From Liberibacter crescens BT-1 (GTDB lineage: Bacteria; Pseudomonadota; Alphaproteobacteria; Rhizobiales; Rhizobiaceae): a stretch of 64,000 nucleotides of DNA. A program made the translations under genes and the position numbers. This document shows positions 21,127-31,007 of the stretch, one piece after another. The stretch is taken from assembly GCF_000325745.1 (NCBI RefSeq), contig NC_019907.1, positions 124,001 to 188,000 on the forward strand. The letters are read 5' to 3'. The notes beneath the pieces were generated by a model. It had not been told where the DNA came from. It saw nothing but the letters and a program-made list of their open reading frames with translations, and did not search any database. Numbering within the stretch: the stretch's first letter is position 1; each line of letters opens with the position of its first letter.

Positions 21127-22113
21127 ATGAAGTATATAGCTGTTATATTTTTTACGATGTCTTTTTCTGCTCTGGCGGAGGATATTAAAGTAATACACTT
21201 GATTGCAAGTTCCTCCGCATATGATGAAGGCTCTATCAAGGATATTATTGATGTTTTAAAAGAGAAAGGGTATAGCGCAAACACAAAATACCTTAATCAA
21301 CAAGTGTCTGATTTTGGTTACGTCAATCTCGACAGGGAGAGAGGTAAGAATTTGGTGAAAGCATTAACAGACGATCAAGTTAAATATCTATGGTTTGTGC
21401 AAGGAGGCTCTGGAGCGCTCAATCTTTTTCCCTATCTTTCTGATAATTTAGAAAAAATAAAAAAAAGTAAGAAAAAAATAATCATTGGTTTCAGTGATGT
21501 AACAGCTATTCATTACTTTTTAAACAAAAACGTGGGGTGGAAAAGTATACACGGTATACTTGCTGCTTTTAATGCAGATATTTATAAGAAGAAAGAGGAG
21601 GATGGAAAAGAACAGTTAAGCATGAATAATGGATTTGATCAGGTCTTTGATATTATTAAAAAAGGTGTTTCATATAATGGGCTTATTCCTTTAAATTCTT
21701 ATGCTAAATCTGGAGTTTCAGGTTCATTGGGAGGAGGGAATCTAACATTGATTCAATCTTTATTCTCTACAAGTTATGAGAAGTATTTTCCTAATGAGAT
21801 ATTGTTAATGGAGGATACAGGTTCTACGTATCGTCAACTTGATCGTACATTGCATCAAATAACTTATAAAAAAGATTTTAAGCCTAAAGCAATTGTTTTT
21901 GGACAGTTTTATACTTTGTCAGCCAGTGATGAAAAAAGACTGATGTTTAAAACTGTAATTAAAGATTTTGCTAGCAGATCAACAATACCTATTTATTATT
22001 ATCCATACTTTGGTCATGGAAAAACGAATAATCCATTTATATTAGAGCAAAAAACGAGTATTAAATGCGAGAAAGATGAAGATTATTGTCAGTTAATTCA
22101 AGCAGGAATGTAA
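21127..22113 (+). CDS. S66 family peptidase (LD-carboxypeptidase-like) with N-terminal signal peptide
   Basis: A 328-residue protein. After a short hydrophobic segment, MSFSALA at residues 11-17 looks like a signal peptidase I site, so the product is probably exported. The S66 serine triad can be placed: S123 in GFSDVTAIHY, E229 in LLMEDTGSTYRQLDRTLHQ, and H297 in YFGHGKTNNPF. LD-carboxypeptidases trim the last D-Ala from murein tetrapeptides; the E. coli enzyme LdcA is cytoplasmic, whereas this one would act in the periplasm. No clear ribosome site precedes the ATG. The neighbours give no operon context. Confidence is high for the family and moderate for export and substrate. Confidence 0.8.
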   Translation: MKYIAVIFFTMSFSALAEDIKVIHLIASSSAYDEGSIKDIIDVLKEKGYSANTKYLNQQVSDFGYVNLDRERGKNLVKALTDDQVKYLWFVQGGSGALNLFPYLSDNLEKIKKSKKKIIIGFSDVTAIHYFLNKNVGWKSIHGILAAFNADIYKKKEEDGKEQLSMNNGFDQVFDIIKKGVSYNGLIPLNSYAKSGVSGSLGGGNLTLIQSLFSTSYEKYFPNEILLMEDTGSTYRQLDRTLHQITYKKDFKPKAIVFGQFYTLSASDEKRLMFKTVIKDFASRSTIPIYYYPYFGHGKTNNPFILEQKTSIKCEKDEDYCQLIQAGM

Positions 22114-22350
22114 AAAAGAAAGAGATTTAATAGCTCGCTTATGCTTGTTAACATATAGAAGTTGGTTTGGGCAGTTGTTTAAGCTTATAAATTGATAAGG
22201 CGGGTTCTTGCTCTTATTATGAGTATGATATGGCTTTCCCTTATTGAGGTAAAAGAATTTTCGAGCAATACGATCATTATAGAGTTGTGCGTTTATTAAA
22301 TCATAATTACTAAAATCAGAAGCACTGTAGAACAGTACTCTTATCTTGAA
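22093..22350 (-). other. Start-less 85-codon open stretch, possible gene relic
   Basis: On the minus strand the frame between stops at 22351-22353 and 22093-22095 stays open for 85 codons but contains no ATG or GTG and only a near-terminal TTG. The translation is rich in Asn, Tyr and Lys (for example YNDRIARKFFYLNKGKPYH) and reads like real protein, but I recognise no family. It overlaps the 3' end of the S66 gene by 21 bases. It may be the decayed end of a lost gene. Confidence 0.25.
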
Positions 22351-22863
22351 TTATGCAGCATTTCCTGGATACTGGATATATGTTTATCAATGTGTCTTAG
22401 AATTTTACTACAAGGTGTGTTAGAAAAAGGCAGTTCTCAGAGGTATCAGCATCCATACAGCAGGATAGAACAAATACGAAAAGATGTCCTACTTGGCTAC
22501 ATATCTTTAATATTATTAAATGAACAGCATATTTTATGAGATATTAGAATCAAACAAGTAAAGGGATGATTTGACAATGGTTGCTTAATGGTCAGGCAAT
22601 TTTATTTTCTTTTAGCTTGATAATTAGGTATCTATAATCTTTATGTTGAAGGATCTTAAAATTTTTTAACCCATACAGTTAAAAACATCTTTTACATTCT
22701 CTTCCTTATATTAGGTTCAGATTTTTTTATTGTGTAATAGAAATTAAATTAATAGATAGAAAAATCTTTACAAGAACAAGTTTTCTAAAAAATTTCTCTG
22801 AAAGATATCAAAGATATGTATTCTTTATGGATACTAAAATAATAATGTGCTGGATTAGATAAA
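22351..22863. other. Remainder of the largest gene-free stretch, upstream of cckA
   Basis: Together with the entry before it, this makes 750 bases between genes. Short open stretches on the minus strand (one ending HIDKHISSIQEMLHNSR) suggest decayed coding sequence, but none has a start and ribosome site. The cckA promoter should be in the last 150 bases; no GANTC methylation site was seen there. Confidence 0.35.
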
Positions 22864-25488
22864 ATGAGCAAAAAAACACGTCAGCTTGATATTATTCGTC
22901 CTTTCATTAAATACGAACATCATCCAGGAACAAGTCTACGTATTATTGTATTGGGTCTTATCCTTATTTTTTTTACTACTGCGTTTGTGATTTTTAAAGA
23001 TTCTCTTGGTAACGGAATTGTTCTCGGAGTGCTTGGAATTTTTGCGATGATTGGCGTTTTTTTCCTTATCTTGTCTGTAATCGGTTTAATTGAAATTATA
23101 CCTCAATCGCATATTGATTCTTTAGCAACGGCTTTCATCAATAGCCAACCTGAAGGAATATTGATTACAGATGAACGTGGGCAAGTCATTTATGCTAATA
23201 CTGCGTATAAACGACTCACTGATAGCCTTTGGAATAAAAAAATTAAATCATTGCAAACCCTTCTGTTTTCTAATCCTGAGGCGAGTGAGGTATTGTATCG
23301 TCTTATTAATAATTTACGCGAAGGGAAAGAAGGAGGAGAGGAACTTCGTTTGATGAAGCCTCTAGGAGGCAATATACAAAGTTCTGGATCTCATTGGTAT
23401 CGCTTAAAGGCTCGTATTCTCCCGTTTTCTTTTTACAAGAACAAACTTTTATATGTTTGGCAACTTACTGATATTACTACTGAGCGTGAAGACCAAGAAC
23501 TTTTTTTTAAAGAATTACAAAACGCGATAAATTATCTTGATCATGCTCCCGTTGGATTTATATCAGCAAGCCATAAGGATGAAATTGTTTATATTAATGC
23601 CACTCTTGCAGAATGGCTTGGTATTGACCTTGCTCAATTCAAGCCTGGATCTCTAACTATTGGTGACATTGCCGCTGGAGAAGGACTTTCTCTTATCCAA
23701 TCTGTTCAAGCCGAGCCAGGATCACAGAAAACTGTAACTTTAGATCTAGATTTTCGTCGTATAGATGGACATGTTTTTCCTGTAAGAATTGTACATAGAG
23801 TTGCTTCAAAATTTGATGATGCCCCTGGAGAAAGCCGTACGATAGTCATTGCTCGACAAAATTGTGATGAAGCGGATTCTGACGGGGCTATAGCAACTAT
23901 GCGCTTTAACCGTTTCTTTAATAATACTCCTATGGCCATAGCATCTATAGATAGTAATGGTCATATTTTGCGTACTAATGGTTCATTTCTTAAATTATTT
24001 TCAGGAATCATCATAGCTGATAATACTAATATCCAGAGTATATTTTCTATAATTCATGATAATGAAAAACAAAAAATGATCACTGCATTGAAAAAAGCTA
24101 AAGAGAAGAAAAGCGACATAGCTCCTGTTGATTCTCTGCATCCAAAGGATGAAAATCGTCATTTTCGATTTTATGTAAATGCAGTTCTTGATCAAAACAC
24201 TGAAGCTCGTGAAGAAGAAGCTATAATTTATGCTGTTGAGATAACAGAACAAAAGGCTTTAGAAACACGTATGGCTCAAACTCAAAAGCTAAATGCTGTA
24301 GGAACATTGGCTGGAGGAATGGCGCATGATTTTAATAATGTATTAACCGCTATTCTACTTTCTGCTGATCATTTACTGTTACAAGCACGTTCTTCAGATG
24401 CCAGTTTTTCTGATCTTATGGAAATTAAGCATAATGCTAATCGTGCTGCAGTGCTAGTGCGTAAATTGCTTGCTTTCTCTAGAAAACAAACGATGCGTCC
24501 AACAGTACTCAATCTTACAGAGGTAATTACAAATCTACGAATAATGATTGAAAAACTCATTTCTGGGCCACCACATGTGAAATTATATATAGACTATGAA
24601 CGTGATCTTTGGGATGTTAAAACTGATTTATTCCAATTTGAACAGGTATTGGTTAATCTATGCGTTAATGCCTATCATGCTATGCCTAAAGGAGGCATTC
24701 TAACTTTAAGAACTCGTAATGTGGATGCAAAAAAGATAGGTTCATTTAATTGTTCAGACCTTCCTAAAGAAGATATGGTGCTTATAGAAGTAGAAGATAC
24801 AGGCACAGGGATTCCTTCGGATATTCTAGATAAGATATTTGAGCCATTTTTTACTACTAAAGAAGTGGGGAAAGGAACTGGATTGGGTCTTTCTATGGTT
24901 TATGGTGTTGTGCATCAATCTGGTGGATATATATTCCCAATATCTGAAGTAGGCCAAGGAACTATATTCCGTATATTTTTGCCACGTTATTATGAACAAG
25001 AATCACTGATGTCATTGGTTTCCAATCAAAATCAAAAAACTATTTCGAATGAACTTTCATCCAATGTAAATCTACAAGATGAACCCACTGATCTCACTGG
25101 GAAGTCTGCTATAGTATTGCTTGTAGAAGATGAAAGTGCTGTACGACGTGGAGGAAAACGCATGTTAGAAGCACGCGGCTACACTGTCCATGAGGCTTGT
25201 TCTGGCATAGAAGCATTAGAAGTTATGGATAAATTACAAGGTCATGTTGATGTAGTGGTTTCTGATGTTGTTATGCCTGAAATGGATGGTCCAACTTTGC
25301 TAAGGGAATTGCGTAAAAAATATCCTAATCTAAAATTTATTTTTGTTTCAGGATATGCTGAGGATGCATTTGCTCGCAATTTAACTACAGATGCGAAGTT
25401 CAGTTTTTTATCTAAACCTTTTTCACTTAAACAATTAGCCACGGCAGTTAATGATGCTCTATTATCAGATATAAACATCTCTTCTTAG
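22864..25488 (+). CDS. cckA: Hybrid sensor histidine kinase/phosphatase CckA
   Basis: An 874-residue cell-cycle kinase. Two membrane helices lie at about residues 24-80, followed by three PAS-like regions (about 90-200, 215-330, 345-465). The dimerisation domain has H488 in [15 protein letters not shown], the phosphorylated histidine in the form characteristic of CckA. The ATPase domain shows [20 protein letters not shown] and [13 protein letters not shown]. The C-terminal receiver has [12 protein letters not shown]801 in [13 protein letters not shown], and FLSKPFS. In alphaproteobacteria CckA passes phosphate through ChpT to CtrA and controls division. It is a single gene with its own upstream region. 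Confidence 0.95.
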   Translation: MSKKTRQLDIIRPFIKYEHHPGTSLRIIVLGLILIFFTTAFVIFKDSLGNGIVLGVLGIFAMIGVFFLILSVIGLIEIIPQSHIDSLATAFINSQPEGILITDERGQVIYANTAYKRLTDSLWNKKIKSLQTLLFSNPEASEVLYRLINNLREGKEGGEELRLMKPLGGNIQSSGSHWYRLKARILPFSFYKNKLLYVWQLTDITTEREDQELFFKELQNAINYLDHAPVGFISASHKDEIVYINATLAEWLGIDLAQFKPGSLTIGDIAAGEGLSLIQSVQAEPGSQKTVTLDLDFRRIDGHVFPVRIVHRVASKFDDAPGESRTIVIARQNCDEADSDGAIATMRFNRFFNNTPMAIASIDSNGHILRTNGSFLKLFSGIIIADNTNIQSIFSIIHDNEKQKMITALKKAKEKKSDIAPVDSLHPKDENRHFRFYVNAVLDQNTEAREEEAIIYAVEITEQKALETRMAQTQKLNAVGTLAGGMAHDFNNVLTAILLSADHLLLQARSSDASFSDLMEIKHNANRAAVLVRKLLAFSRKQTMRPTVLNLTEVITNLRIMIEKLISGPPHVKLYIDYERDLWDVKTDLFQFEQVLVNLCVNAYHAMPKGGILTLRTRNVDAKKIGSFNCSDLPKEDMVLIEVEDTGTGIPSDILDKIFEPFFTTKEVGKGTGLGLSMVYGVVHQSGGYIFPISEVGQGTIFRIFLPRYYEQESLMSLVSNQNQKTISNELSSNVNLQDEPTDLTGKSAIVLLVEDESAVRRGGKRMLEARGYTVHEACSGIEALEVMDKLQGHVDVVVSDVVMPEMDGPTLLRELRKKYPNLKFIFVSGYAEDAFARNLTTDAKFSFLSKPFSLKQLATAVNDALLSDINISS

Positions 25489-25659
25489 GAATTGGTGACT
25501 TTCGTTCAGTCGCAATCAATATATACGCGTGCGAATTTTATGTTTTAAACTGATACAGAGTATTGATACTTTTATATTAGAATGTATACCTACACTTTTT
25601 TATTTTTAATCTAAAAAGAATAAAGGTGTTATCTTAATAAGCCTACATATATTAGCATA
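25489..25659. other. Convergent spacer between cckA and dksA
   Basis: 171 bases, AT-rich. CTTTTTT and AAAAAG segments near 25595-25620 could form a weak A/T stem serving as terminator, but there is no G/C core. Confidence 0.3.
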
Positions 25660-26088
25660 TCAAGGAAAGACATCATTGCAGTAGAGTTTTTCTAAACGTT
25701 CATGACGTTCTTGAGCTTCAATTGAAAGTGTTGCTATCGGTCTGGCATTAAGGCGCTTAATACTAATAGGCTCTCCAGTTTCTTCACAATATCCATAAGT
25801 TGAGTCATTTATGCGCTGTAATGCAGCGTCTATTTTAGAAATGAGCTTGCGTTGTCTATCACGAGCGCGTAATTGAACAGAGCGGTCTGTTTCAGAAGAT
25901 GCACGGTCAGTATCATCGGGATGATGAATATTTTCTTTAGAAAGAGATTGCAAGGTTTCATTTAATTCACTAATAATATCATTTTTCCAAGCTATTAACT
26001 TTGAACGAAAATATTCAAGCTGATGAGGGTTCATGAATTCTTCATTTTCTGAGGGGGTATAGTTATTCGATCTAGTATCATCAATCAA
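25660..26088 (-). CDS. dksA: RNA polymerase-binding transcription factor DksA
   Basis: A 142-residue protein with a coiled-coil segment (about 30-100, including DRASSETDRSVQLRARDRQR with its paired acidic tip residues) and a C-terminal globular block. In the zinc-finger region it reads YGYCEETGEPI and TLSIEAQERHERL: only the first of the four usual cysteines remains. This single-Cys form resembles DksA of other rhizobia. DksA acts with ppGpp on RNA polymerase in the stringent response. Confidence 0.93.
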   Translation of the reverse strand: MIDDTRSNNYTPSENEEFMNPHQLEYFRSKLIAWKNDIISELNETLQSLSKENIHHPDDTDRASSETDRSVQLRARDRQRKLISKIDAALQRINDSTYGYCEETGEPISIKRLNARPIATLSIEAQERHERLEKLYCNDVFP

Positions 26089-26276
26089 TGTTTTTCTCCA
26101 ATAGAAAACTATATAGAATGACCTAAAAAGTTAGCAAGTATAGCAAACTTTCCTAGGAAATAGATGAAATTCTCTGATAGAAATTATAACATACTCAAAA
26201 AATTATTAATTTAGTTTTTAAATGATAAGTTATTTATTGTGAAAATGTTTTATATTCAAGTGATATTATAATTTTT

Positions 26277-29174
26277 TTATGGAATAAAAGATTGAGGTTC
26301 TAGATAGTTTAATTCATGCAAAGCAGCTGCATCGCGAGCTGATACATCAGGGTAAGTAAGATCAGATCCAACGTCTTGTGTGATTCTCCAAGAACGGGCG
26401 CATTTTTTTCCTAAAGCTAAACGTGACTGTACACCGATTTGAGGAATTTCGCTTAGTTGAAAGCAATTTTCAGGAGCTTTATCGTTTATAATACTAATGC
26501 TTGAAGTTATACAAATTTCAGCTAAATCCTGTCCCTTTAAAGCAGATAAAAATTCTGGATCTGTTATATACACAATAGGTGCAGCTTCTAGCGATGAACC
26601 AATACGTTTTTCTTTACGTTCAACTTCCAGCGCACCTGTTACAACTTTACGAACTTCACGTATCTTTTGCCATTTTTCAGCAAGCTGCACGTTATTCCAC
26701 TCTTTTGGTATTTTAGGGAACTGTTCAAGATGTACAGAAGATGTATCTGAGTTTAAATATAGCCAGACTTCTTCCATAGTAAAAGGTAACATTGGAGCCA
26801 ACCAAGTTACAAGACAGGTGCATAAATGTTTTATAACTATAAGACTAGATTGACGTCGAATACTCGAAGGAGAATCACAATAGAGTGCATCTTTCCGAAT
26901 ATCGAAGTAAAAAGCAGATAATTCTATGTTAGAAAAATCAATCAAAGTGCGTATAACACGCTTAAAATTGAAGTTATCATAGCCTTCACGGACTAGTGTA
27001 TCAAGCTCAGTTAATCGGTGTAGTATGAGTTGTTCAAGCTCAGGCATATCGGAAGGAGCTATGTTATTTCCTGTATAGTGTGTCAGCATTCCAACCATCC
27101 AGCGCAGTGTATTACGCAGTTTACGGTATGCGTCAATGTTAGTCCTTACAATCATTTCTCCAATACGTTGATCTTCTGTATAATCGGAGGTCATTACCCA
27201 AAGGCGCAATATATCAGCTCCTGATTGGTTTATTATTTCATCTGGAGATATTACGTTACCTTTTGATTTTGACATTTTTTCACCTTTTTTATCCACTGTA
27301 AAACCATGAGTTATGAGTGTTTTGAAAGGTGATAAATTGCGCGTAGCACAACTTTCTAATAGAGAATGTTGAAACCAGCCTCTATGTTGATCTGATCCTT
27401 CTAGGAATACGTCAGCAGGCCATTGAAGATTATGACATTCTTGTAAAACAAAAGAGTGTGTAGATCCAGAATCAAACCATACGTCGAGAATATCTTGTGA
27501 TTGTATCCATGGTTCGTCTACTCTCTTTCCCAGAAAACGTTTGCGAGCATTCTTATCAAACCATGAATCAGATCCTTCTGTTTTAAAAGCTTCAATGATT
27601 CGAGAATTTACTTCATTATCTAGAAGAATTTCTCCAGATTCGTTAAAAAACAAGCAAATAGGTACTCCCCAAACACGTTGACGTGATAAAACCCAATCAG
27701 GGCGATTTTCGATCATGGTTCTCAGACGATTTTGTCCAGAAAAAGGAAAAAATCTTATAGAATCTAAGGCATTAAGAGCTCGAGTGCGAAGAGTTGTACT
27801 ATCCCCTAAATCCTTGTCCATAGATATAAACCACTGTGAGGTATTACGGAAAATCAGGGGTTTTTTTGAACGCCAGGAATGCGGATAAGAGTGTTTCACA
27901 GAACTACGTATAAGAAGATTATTAGCAACAATCAAAGCAGAAATTATACGTTCGTTTGCATCGCCTTTTTCTCCAGTTTCAGTGATAACACATGAATCAG
28001 AAAAGCCTGGAGCATCTTTAGTATAAAAACCTTTTTCATCGACAGGATATGGAATATGAGTATTAATATCACGAGATTGAAGTTCATTCTTTGCTAAGAT
28101 CCAAGCATCGAAGTCTTCGACTCCATGACTGGGTGCCATATGCACAAAACCTGTTCCGATTTCATTATTGACATAGTTTGTATCAAGTAAAGGTACTGAA
28201 AAAACATAACCAAGGTCTTTGAGAGGATGTGAACATGTTGTTGTAGAGAGCTCTTCACTTTTTATATTATCAATAAATTCAAGAACTATTTTTGCTTTGA
28301 GAGCAGTTTGCTCTGCTAATTGTTTAGAAAGTATTATCTTTCTGTCTTGTTTGTTTCCAAAAGTATTTTCCGAACTTATTATTTTGTAAAGACCGTATTC
28401 ATAGTTTGAGGAGAAAGCAATCGCTCGATTTCCAGGAATTGTCCAAGGTGTTGTTGTCCAAATAACAATATTTGCTCCGAGGAGATGGCTTGGGCCTTGC
28501 TTTATGGGAAACTCTATCCAAACTGTATCGCTTTCCATTTCGTAATATTCAATCTCTGCTTCGGATAGAGCAGTACATTCAACAACTGACCACATAATTG
28601 GTTTGGAACTGCGATAGATCTGATTAGTTGTGATAAGTTTTAAAAGTTCAGCTGCAATCTGAGATTCAGCATATTTTGTCATTGTAGTATAAGGAGCTTC
28701 GAAATTTCCTTCTATCCCCAGTCTTTTAAATTCCGTTGATTGTATTTTAACCCATTCAGCTGCAAATTTTCGACATTCTTGGCGAAATTCGTTGACTGGG
28801 ATTTCATCTTTATTCTTTCCCTGTTTGCGATATTCTTCCTCTACCTTCCATTCAATTGGAAGCCCATGACAATCCCACCCTGGGAGATAATTAGCATCAA
28901 AGCCTCTCATTTGAAACGAGCGGACTATGACATCCTTTAAAATCTTGTTCAACGCATGTCCAATATGAATATGTCCGTTCGCATAGGGGGGGCCGTCATG
29001 TAATATGAATTTTTTGCGGTCAGTAGAGCTTTTGCGAATCTGCTCGGAGAGTTTCATTTCTTCCCACCGTGAGATCAATTCCAATTCTCTCGTTGGCAAG
29101 TTTGCACGCATAGGAAATTCTGTCTTAGGAAGATATAAAGTTCTAGAATAATTAATTTTTTGAGATACTGACAT
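26277..29174 (-). CDS. ileS: Isoleucyl-tRNA synthetase
   Basis: A class I synthetase of 965 residues. HIGH occurs in PPYANGHIHIGHALNK and KMSKS in GEKMSKSKGNVISP near residue 629. The editing domain has TTTPWTIPGNRAIAF, and RQRVWGVPI is conserved before the catalytic core closes. The C-terminal KCARSWRI block replaces the longer zinc-binding tail of E. coli, as in other rhizobia. The gene looks intact. It is transcribed towards dksA with a 188-base gap. Confidence 0.97.
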   Translation of the reverse strand: MSVSQKINYSRTLYLPKTEFPMRANLPTRELELISRWEEMKLSEQIRKSSTDRKKFILHDGPPYANGHIHIGHALNKILKDVIVRSFQMRGFDANYLPGWDCHGLPIEWKVEEEYRKQGKNKDEIPVNEFRQECRKFAAEWVKIQSTEFKRLGIEGNFEAPYTTMTKYAESQIAAELLKLITTNQIYRSSKPIMWSVVECTALSEAEIEYYEMESDTVWIEFPIKQGPSHLLGANIVIWTTTPWTIPGNRAIAFSSNYEYGLYKIISSENTFGNKQDRKIILSKQLAEQTALKAKIVLEFIDNIKSEELSTTTCSHPLKDLGYVFSVPLLDTNYVNNEIGTGFVHMAPSHGVEDFDAWILAKNELQSRDINTHIPYPVDEKGFYTKDAPGFSDSCVITETGEKGDANERIISALIVANNLLIRSSVKHSYPHSWRSKKPLIFRNTSQWFISMDKDLGDSTTLRTRALNALDSIRFFPFSGQNRLRTMIENRPDWVLSRQRVWGVPICLFFNESGEILLDNEVNSRIIEAFKTEGSDSWFDKNARKRFLGKRVDEPWIQSQDILDVWFDSGSTHSFVLQECHNLQWPADVFLEGSDQHRGWFQHSLLESCATRNLSPFKTLITHGFTVDKKGEKMSKSKGNVISPDEIINQSGADILRLWVMTSDYTEDQRIGEMIVRTNIDAYRKLRNTLRWMVGMLTHYTGNNIAPSDMPELEQLILHRLTELDTLVREGYDNFNFKRVIRTLIDFSNIELSAFYFDIRKDALYCDSPSSIRRQSSLIVIKHLCTCLVTWLAPMLPFTMEEVWLYLNSDTSSVHLEQFPKIPKEWNNVQLAEKWQKIREVRKVVTGALEVERKEKRIGSSLEAAPIVYITDPEFLSALKGQDLAEICITSSISIINDKAPENCFQLSEIPQIGVQSRLALGKKCARSWRITQDVGSDLTYPDVSARDAAALHELNYLEPQSFIP

Positions 29175-29334
29175 CGTATTTATTTAATCAAAAATTGTAA
29201 TTACTTGAATCTCATGCATCGTATTATAGAATAACCATTCTCTAAACCATTAATTTAGAAAATTTCTTTCGCCGTATACGAAAACATAAAATACTCTTGC
29301 AGTTATTATAGATAGCTAATTAAGATGAATCTGT

Positions 29335-30006
29335 TTATTGACTAGCCCATACAATTCTTGCTATCCACTCTATGTCTTTCATATTAATAGTATGAATAGG
29401 ATTGAAAGAGTTCAATGGTATTAAGTCTACAGAACGTTCATTGCGGTTTATTAAAATTTTAGCTGATACATCTCCTTCTTTTGGTTTTATTAAGATTCGA
29501 TCACCAGAATTTACTTGTGCAGCAGCATTTAAGATTAGTGTATCTCCATTGCGATAAAGCGGCAGCATGCTATCGTCTTGGATTTGAATCGCATATATTC
29601 CATTGTGAGGACAAGAAATATCAGGAAATTCTACCGAACTCCATTGATCTCCTGTAGGAAACCCACCGTTATCAAAAAAACCTCCAGAACTTTTTTGCGG
29701 AAAATTGAGTAACGGTATAGTTTTTAATTTTTGAAAATCATTGTCCTTAGATTCTTTGAGAAGTTGTTCTTCTGATAGATCCCACTCAAGAAATTGATAA
29801 ATGCTTTCACCTGTTGCTTCTAAAACTTTAGCAATAGATTCAGTAGATGGCCAACGATTTCGTCCTTCTGGGCCCAACCTTTTGGATTTATTAAAGGAGG
29901 TAGGATCCAAACCTGCTTTTCGTGCAAGACCAGAAGGAGTCAAGTTATGGCGTTTTGCTATTTGATCTATTGCTTTCCATATCTTTTCATGTGAAAATGT
30001 GCTCAT
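29335..30006 (-). CDS. Helix-turn-helix regulator with S24 (LexA-like) peptidase domain
   Basis: A 223-residue protein. The N-terminal part (about 5-70) has a helix-turn-helix in HNLTPSGLARKAGLDPTSFNKSKR, here read as two short pieces around LARKAGLDPTSF. The C-terminal S24 fold has S146 in QDDSMLPLYRNGD and K183 in GDVSAKIL, 37 residues apart as in LexA, so the Ser-Lys dyad is present. Self-cleavage or merely dimerisation are both possible. The open frame reaches 30069, but the ATG at 30006 has AAGGTGAG just upstream. Related XRE/S24 regulators occur across Rhizobiales; the targets are unknown. An inverted repeat 160 bases upstream may be an operator. Confidence 0.82.
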   Translation of the reverse strand: MSTFSHEKIWKAIDQIAKRHNLTPSGLARKAGLDPTSFNKSKRLGPEGRNRWPSTESIAKVLEATGESIYQFLEWDLSEEQLLKESKDNDFQKLKTIPLLNFPQKSSGGFFDNGGFPTGDQWSSVEFPDISCPHNGIYAIQIQDDSMLPLYRNGDTLILNAAAQVNSGDRILIKPKEGDVSAKILINRNERSVDLIPLNSFNPIHTINMKDIEWIARIVWASQ

Positions 30007-30069
30007 GCTCACCTTAGAATATTGATTCTCATATTTCTTTTTTAAGGGAGGAGGCAGAATCAAGGCCAT

Positions 30070-30569
30070 CGTTAATTCTCTTTCCTGTGATATTATCTTA
30101 AACTAGGCTTTTAATAAAATATTTCTTTCTTACGTGTAGCACATTAGCCGCAGTTTGATAAATAGTAAAGTTTATAAAATGTATAAACTTTTTTCAGTCA
30201 ACTCTTTGCTATTACATAGCTGTTGATTTAATTAAGTTTTATCATATTGAAGCAGAACTTGTTTCACATATACTTGATATTATTATTAAAAACTTTTATT
30301 ATTTTTCAGTTATTTAAGTTAAAAATATTGTATAAATTATTAGTTTATATAGTAAGCTGAAATTTTGCAAATACAATTTTTTATTAAGTTAGAAACTGAT
30401 TTTTCGTATAATTCTTAATCAATTAAATATAAAATTAACTACATAATGATGCTATATTTATTTATGAAAATTGAATTACTGATATTTTTGCTCTGCAATA
30501 TGTTAAAAAAGTTGAGGAATATTTGATAGGTAGTTGTAAAAACTTGCTGAAGGTCATATTTTTTTGCAG
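30070..30569. other. Divergent AT-rich region between the S24 regulator and the DUF1036 gene
   Basis: 500 bases without a credible gene. The only structured element seen is the inverted repeat at 30167-30191. Both divergent promoters must lie here. Confidence 0.4.
30167..30191. repeat. 10-bp inverted repeat, candidate operator or terminator
   Basis: AAAGTTTATA and TATAAACTTT flank a 5-base spacer. Followed by T on the plus strand it resembles a terminator, but no plus-strand gene ends nearby. Its place upstream of the S24 regulator also fits an autoregulatory operator. Confidence 0.4.
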
Positions 30570-31007
30570 ATGCGTTTAATTTATCAGATTATATCTTGTT
30601 TTGTATTTCAAGTATGCTTTCTGTTCCCTAACAATAGTTATGCTGACTTTCGTGTTTGCAATGTTACAAAAAGTCTTATAGGTGTTGCGATAGGATATGC
30701 ATCGGCCGATGGTTGGGTAACAGAAGGGTGGTGGCAAGTGGCTGCAAGTACATGTGCAACCCTATTACAGGGGGATTTATCATCTAGGTATTATTATTTA
30801 TATGCTGAAGATGCGAATCGCGGTGAGAAGTGGGTAGGTGATATTAACATGTGTATCGCACAAAATGAATTTAAAATTGTAGGTGTTAAGGATTGTTATA
30901 CCCGTGGATACCAAAAAGCCCGTTTTAAAGAATATGATACTGGCCGACATGTTAGCTGGACGGTGCAGCTTTCGGATATTTCTTTTACTCAAAAAGGTTC
31001 TCATTAA
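30570..31007 (+). CDS. DUF1036 family exported protein
   Basis: A 145-residue protein with a signal peptide: a hydrophobic N-terminus ending NNSYA before DFRVCNVT. The mature part has the DUF1036 hallmarks FRVCNVTKSLIGVAIGYA, the Trp-rich EGWWQV and conserved cysteines that could form disulfides. Rhizobiales carry this gene directly upstream of pyk, as here. Its TAA overlaps the pyk ATG by one base (TAATG), so the two are co-translated. The function is unknown. The ATG at 30570 is preferred to the TTG two codons earlier. Confidence 0.83.
   Translation: MRLIYQIISCFVFQVCFLFPNNSYADFRVCNVTKSLIGVAIGYASADGWVTEGWWQVAASTCATLLQGDLSSRYYYLYAEDANRGEKWVGDINMCIAQNEFKIVGVKDCYTRGYQKARFKEYDTGRHVSWTVQLSDISFTQKGSH

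Noticed and set aside
22351-22500. Degraded transposase
   Set aside because: A short helical, charged stretch was suggestive, but it shows no catalytic motif and no flanking terminal repeats.
26497-26853. 118-codon open frame on the plus strand
   Set aside because: It lies wholly inside ileS on the other strand, has no ribosome site, and its composition mirrors the ileS codons.
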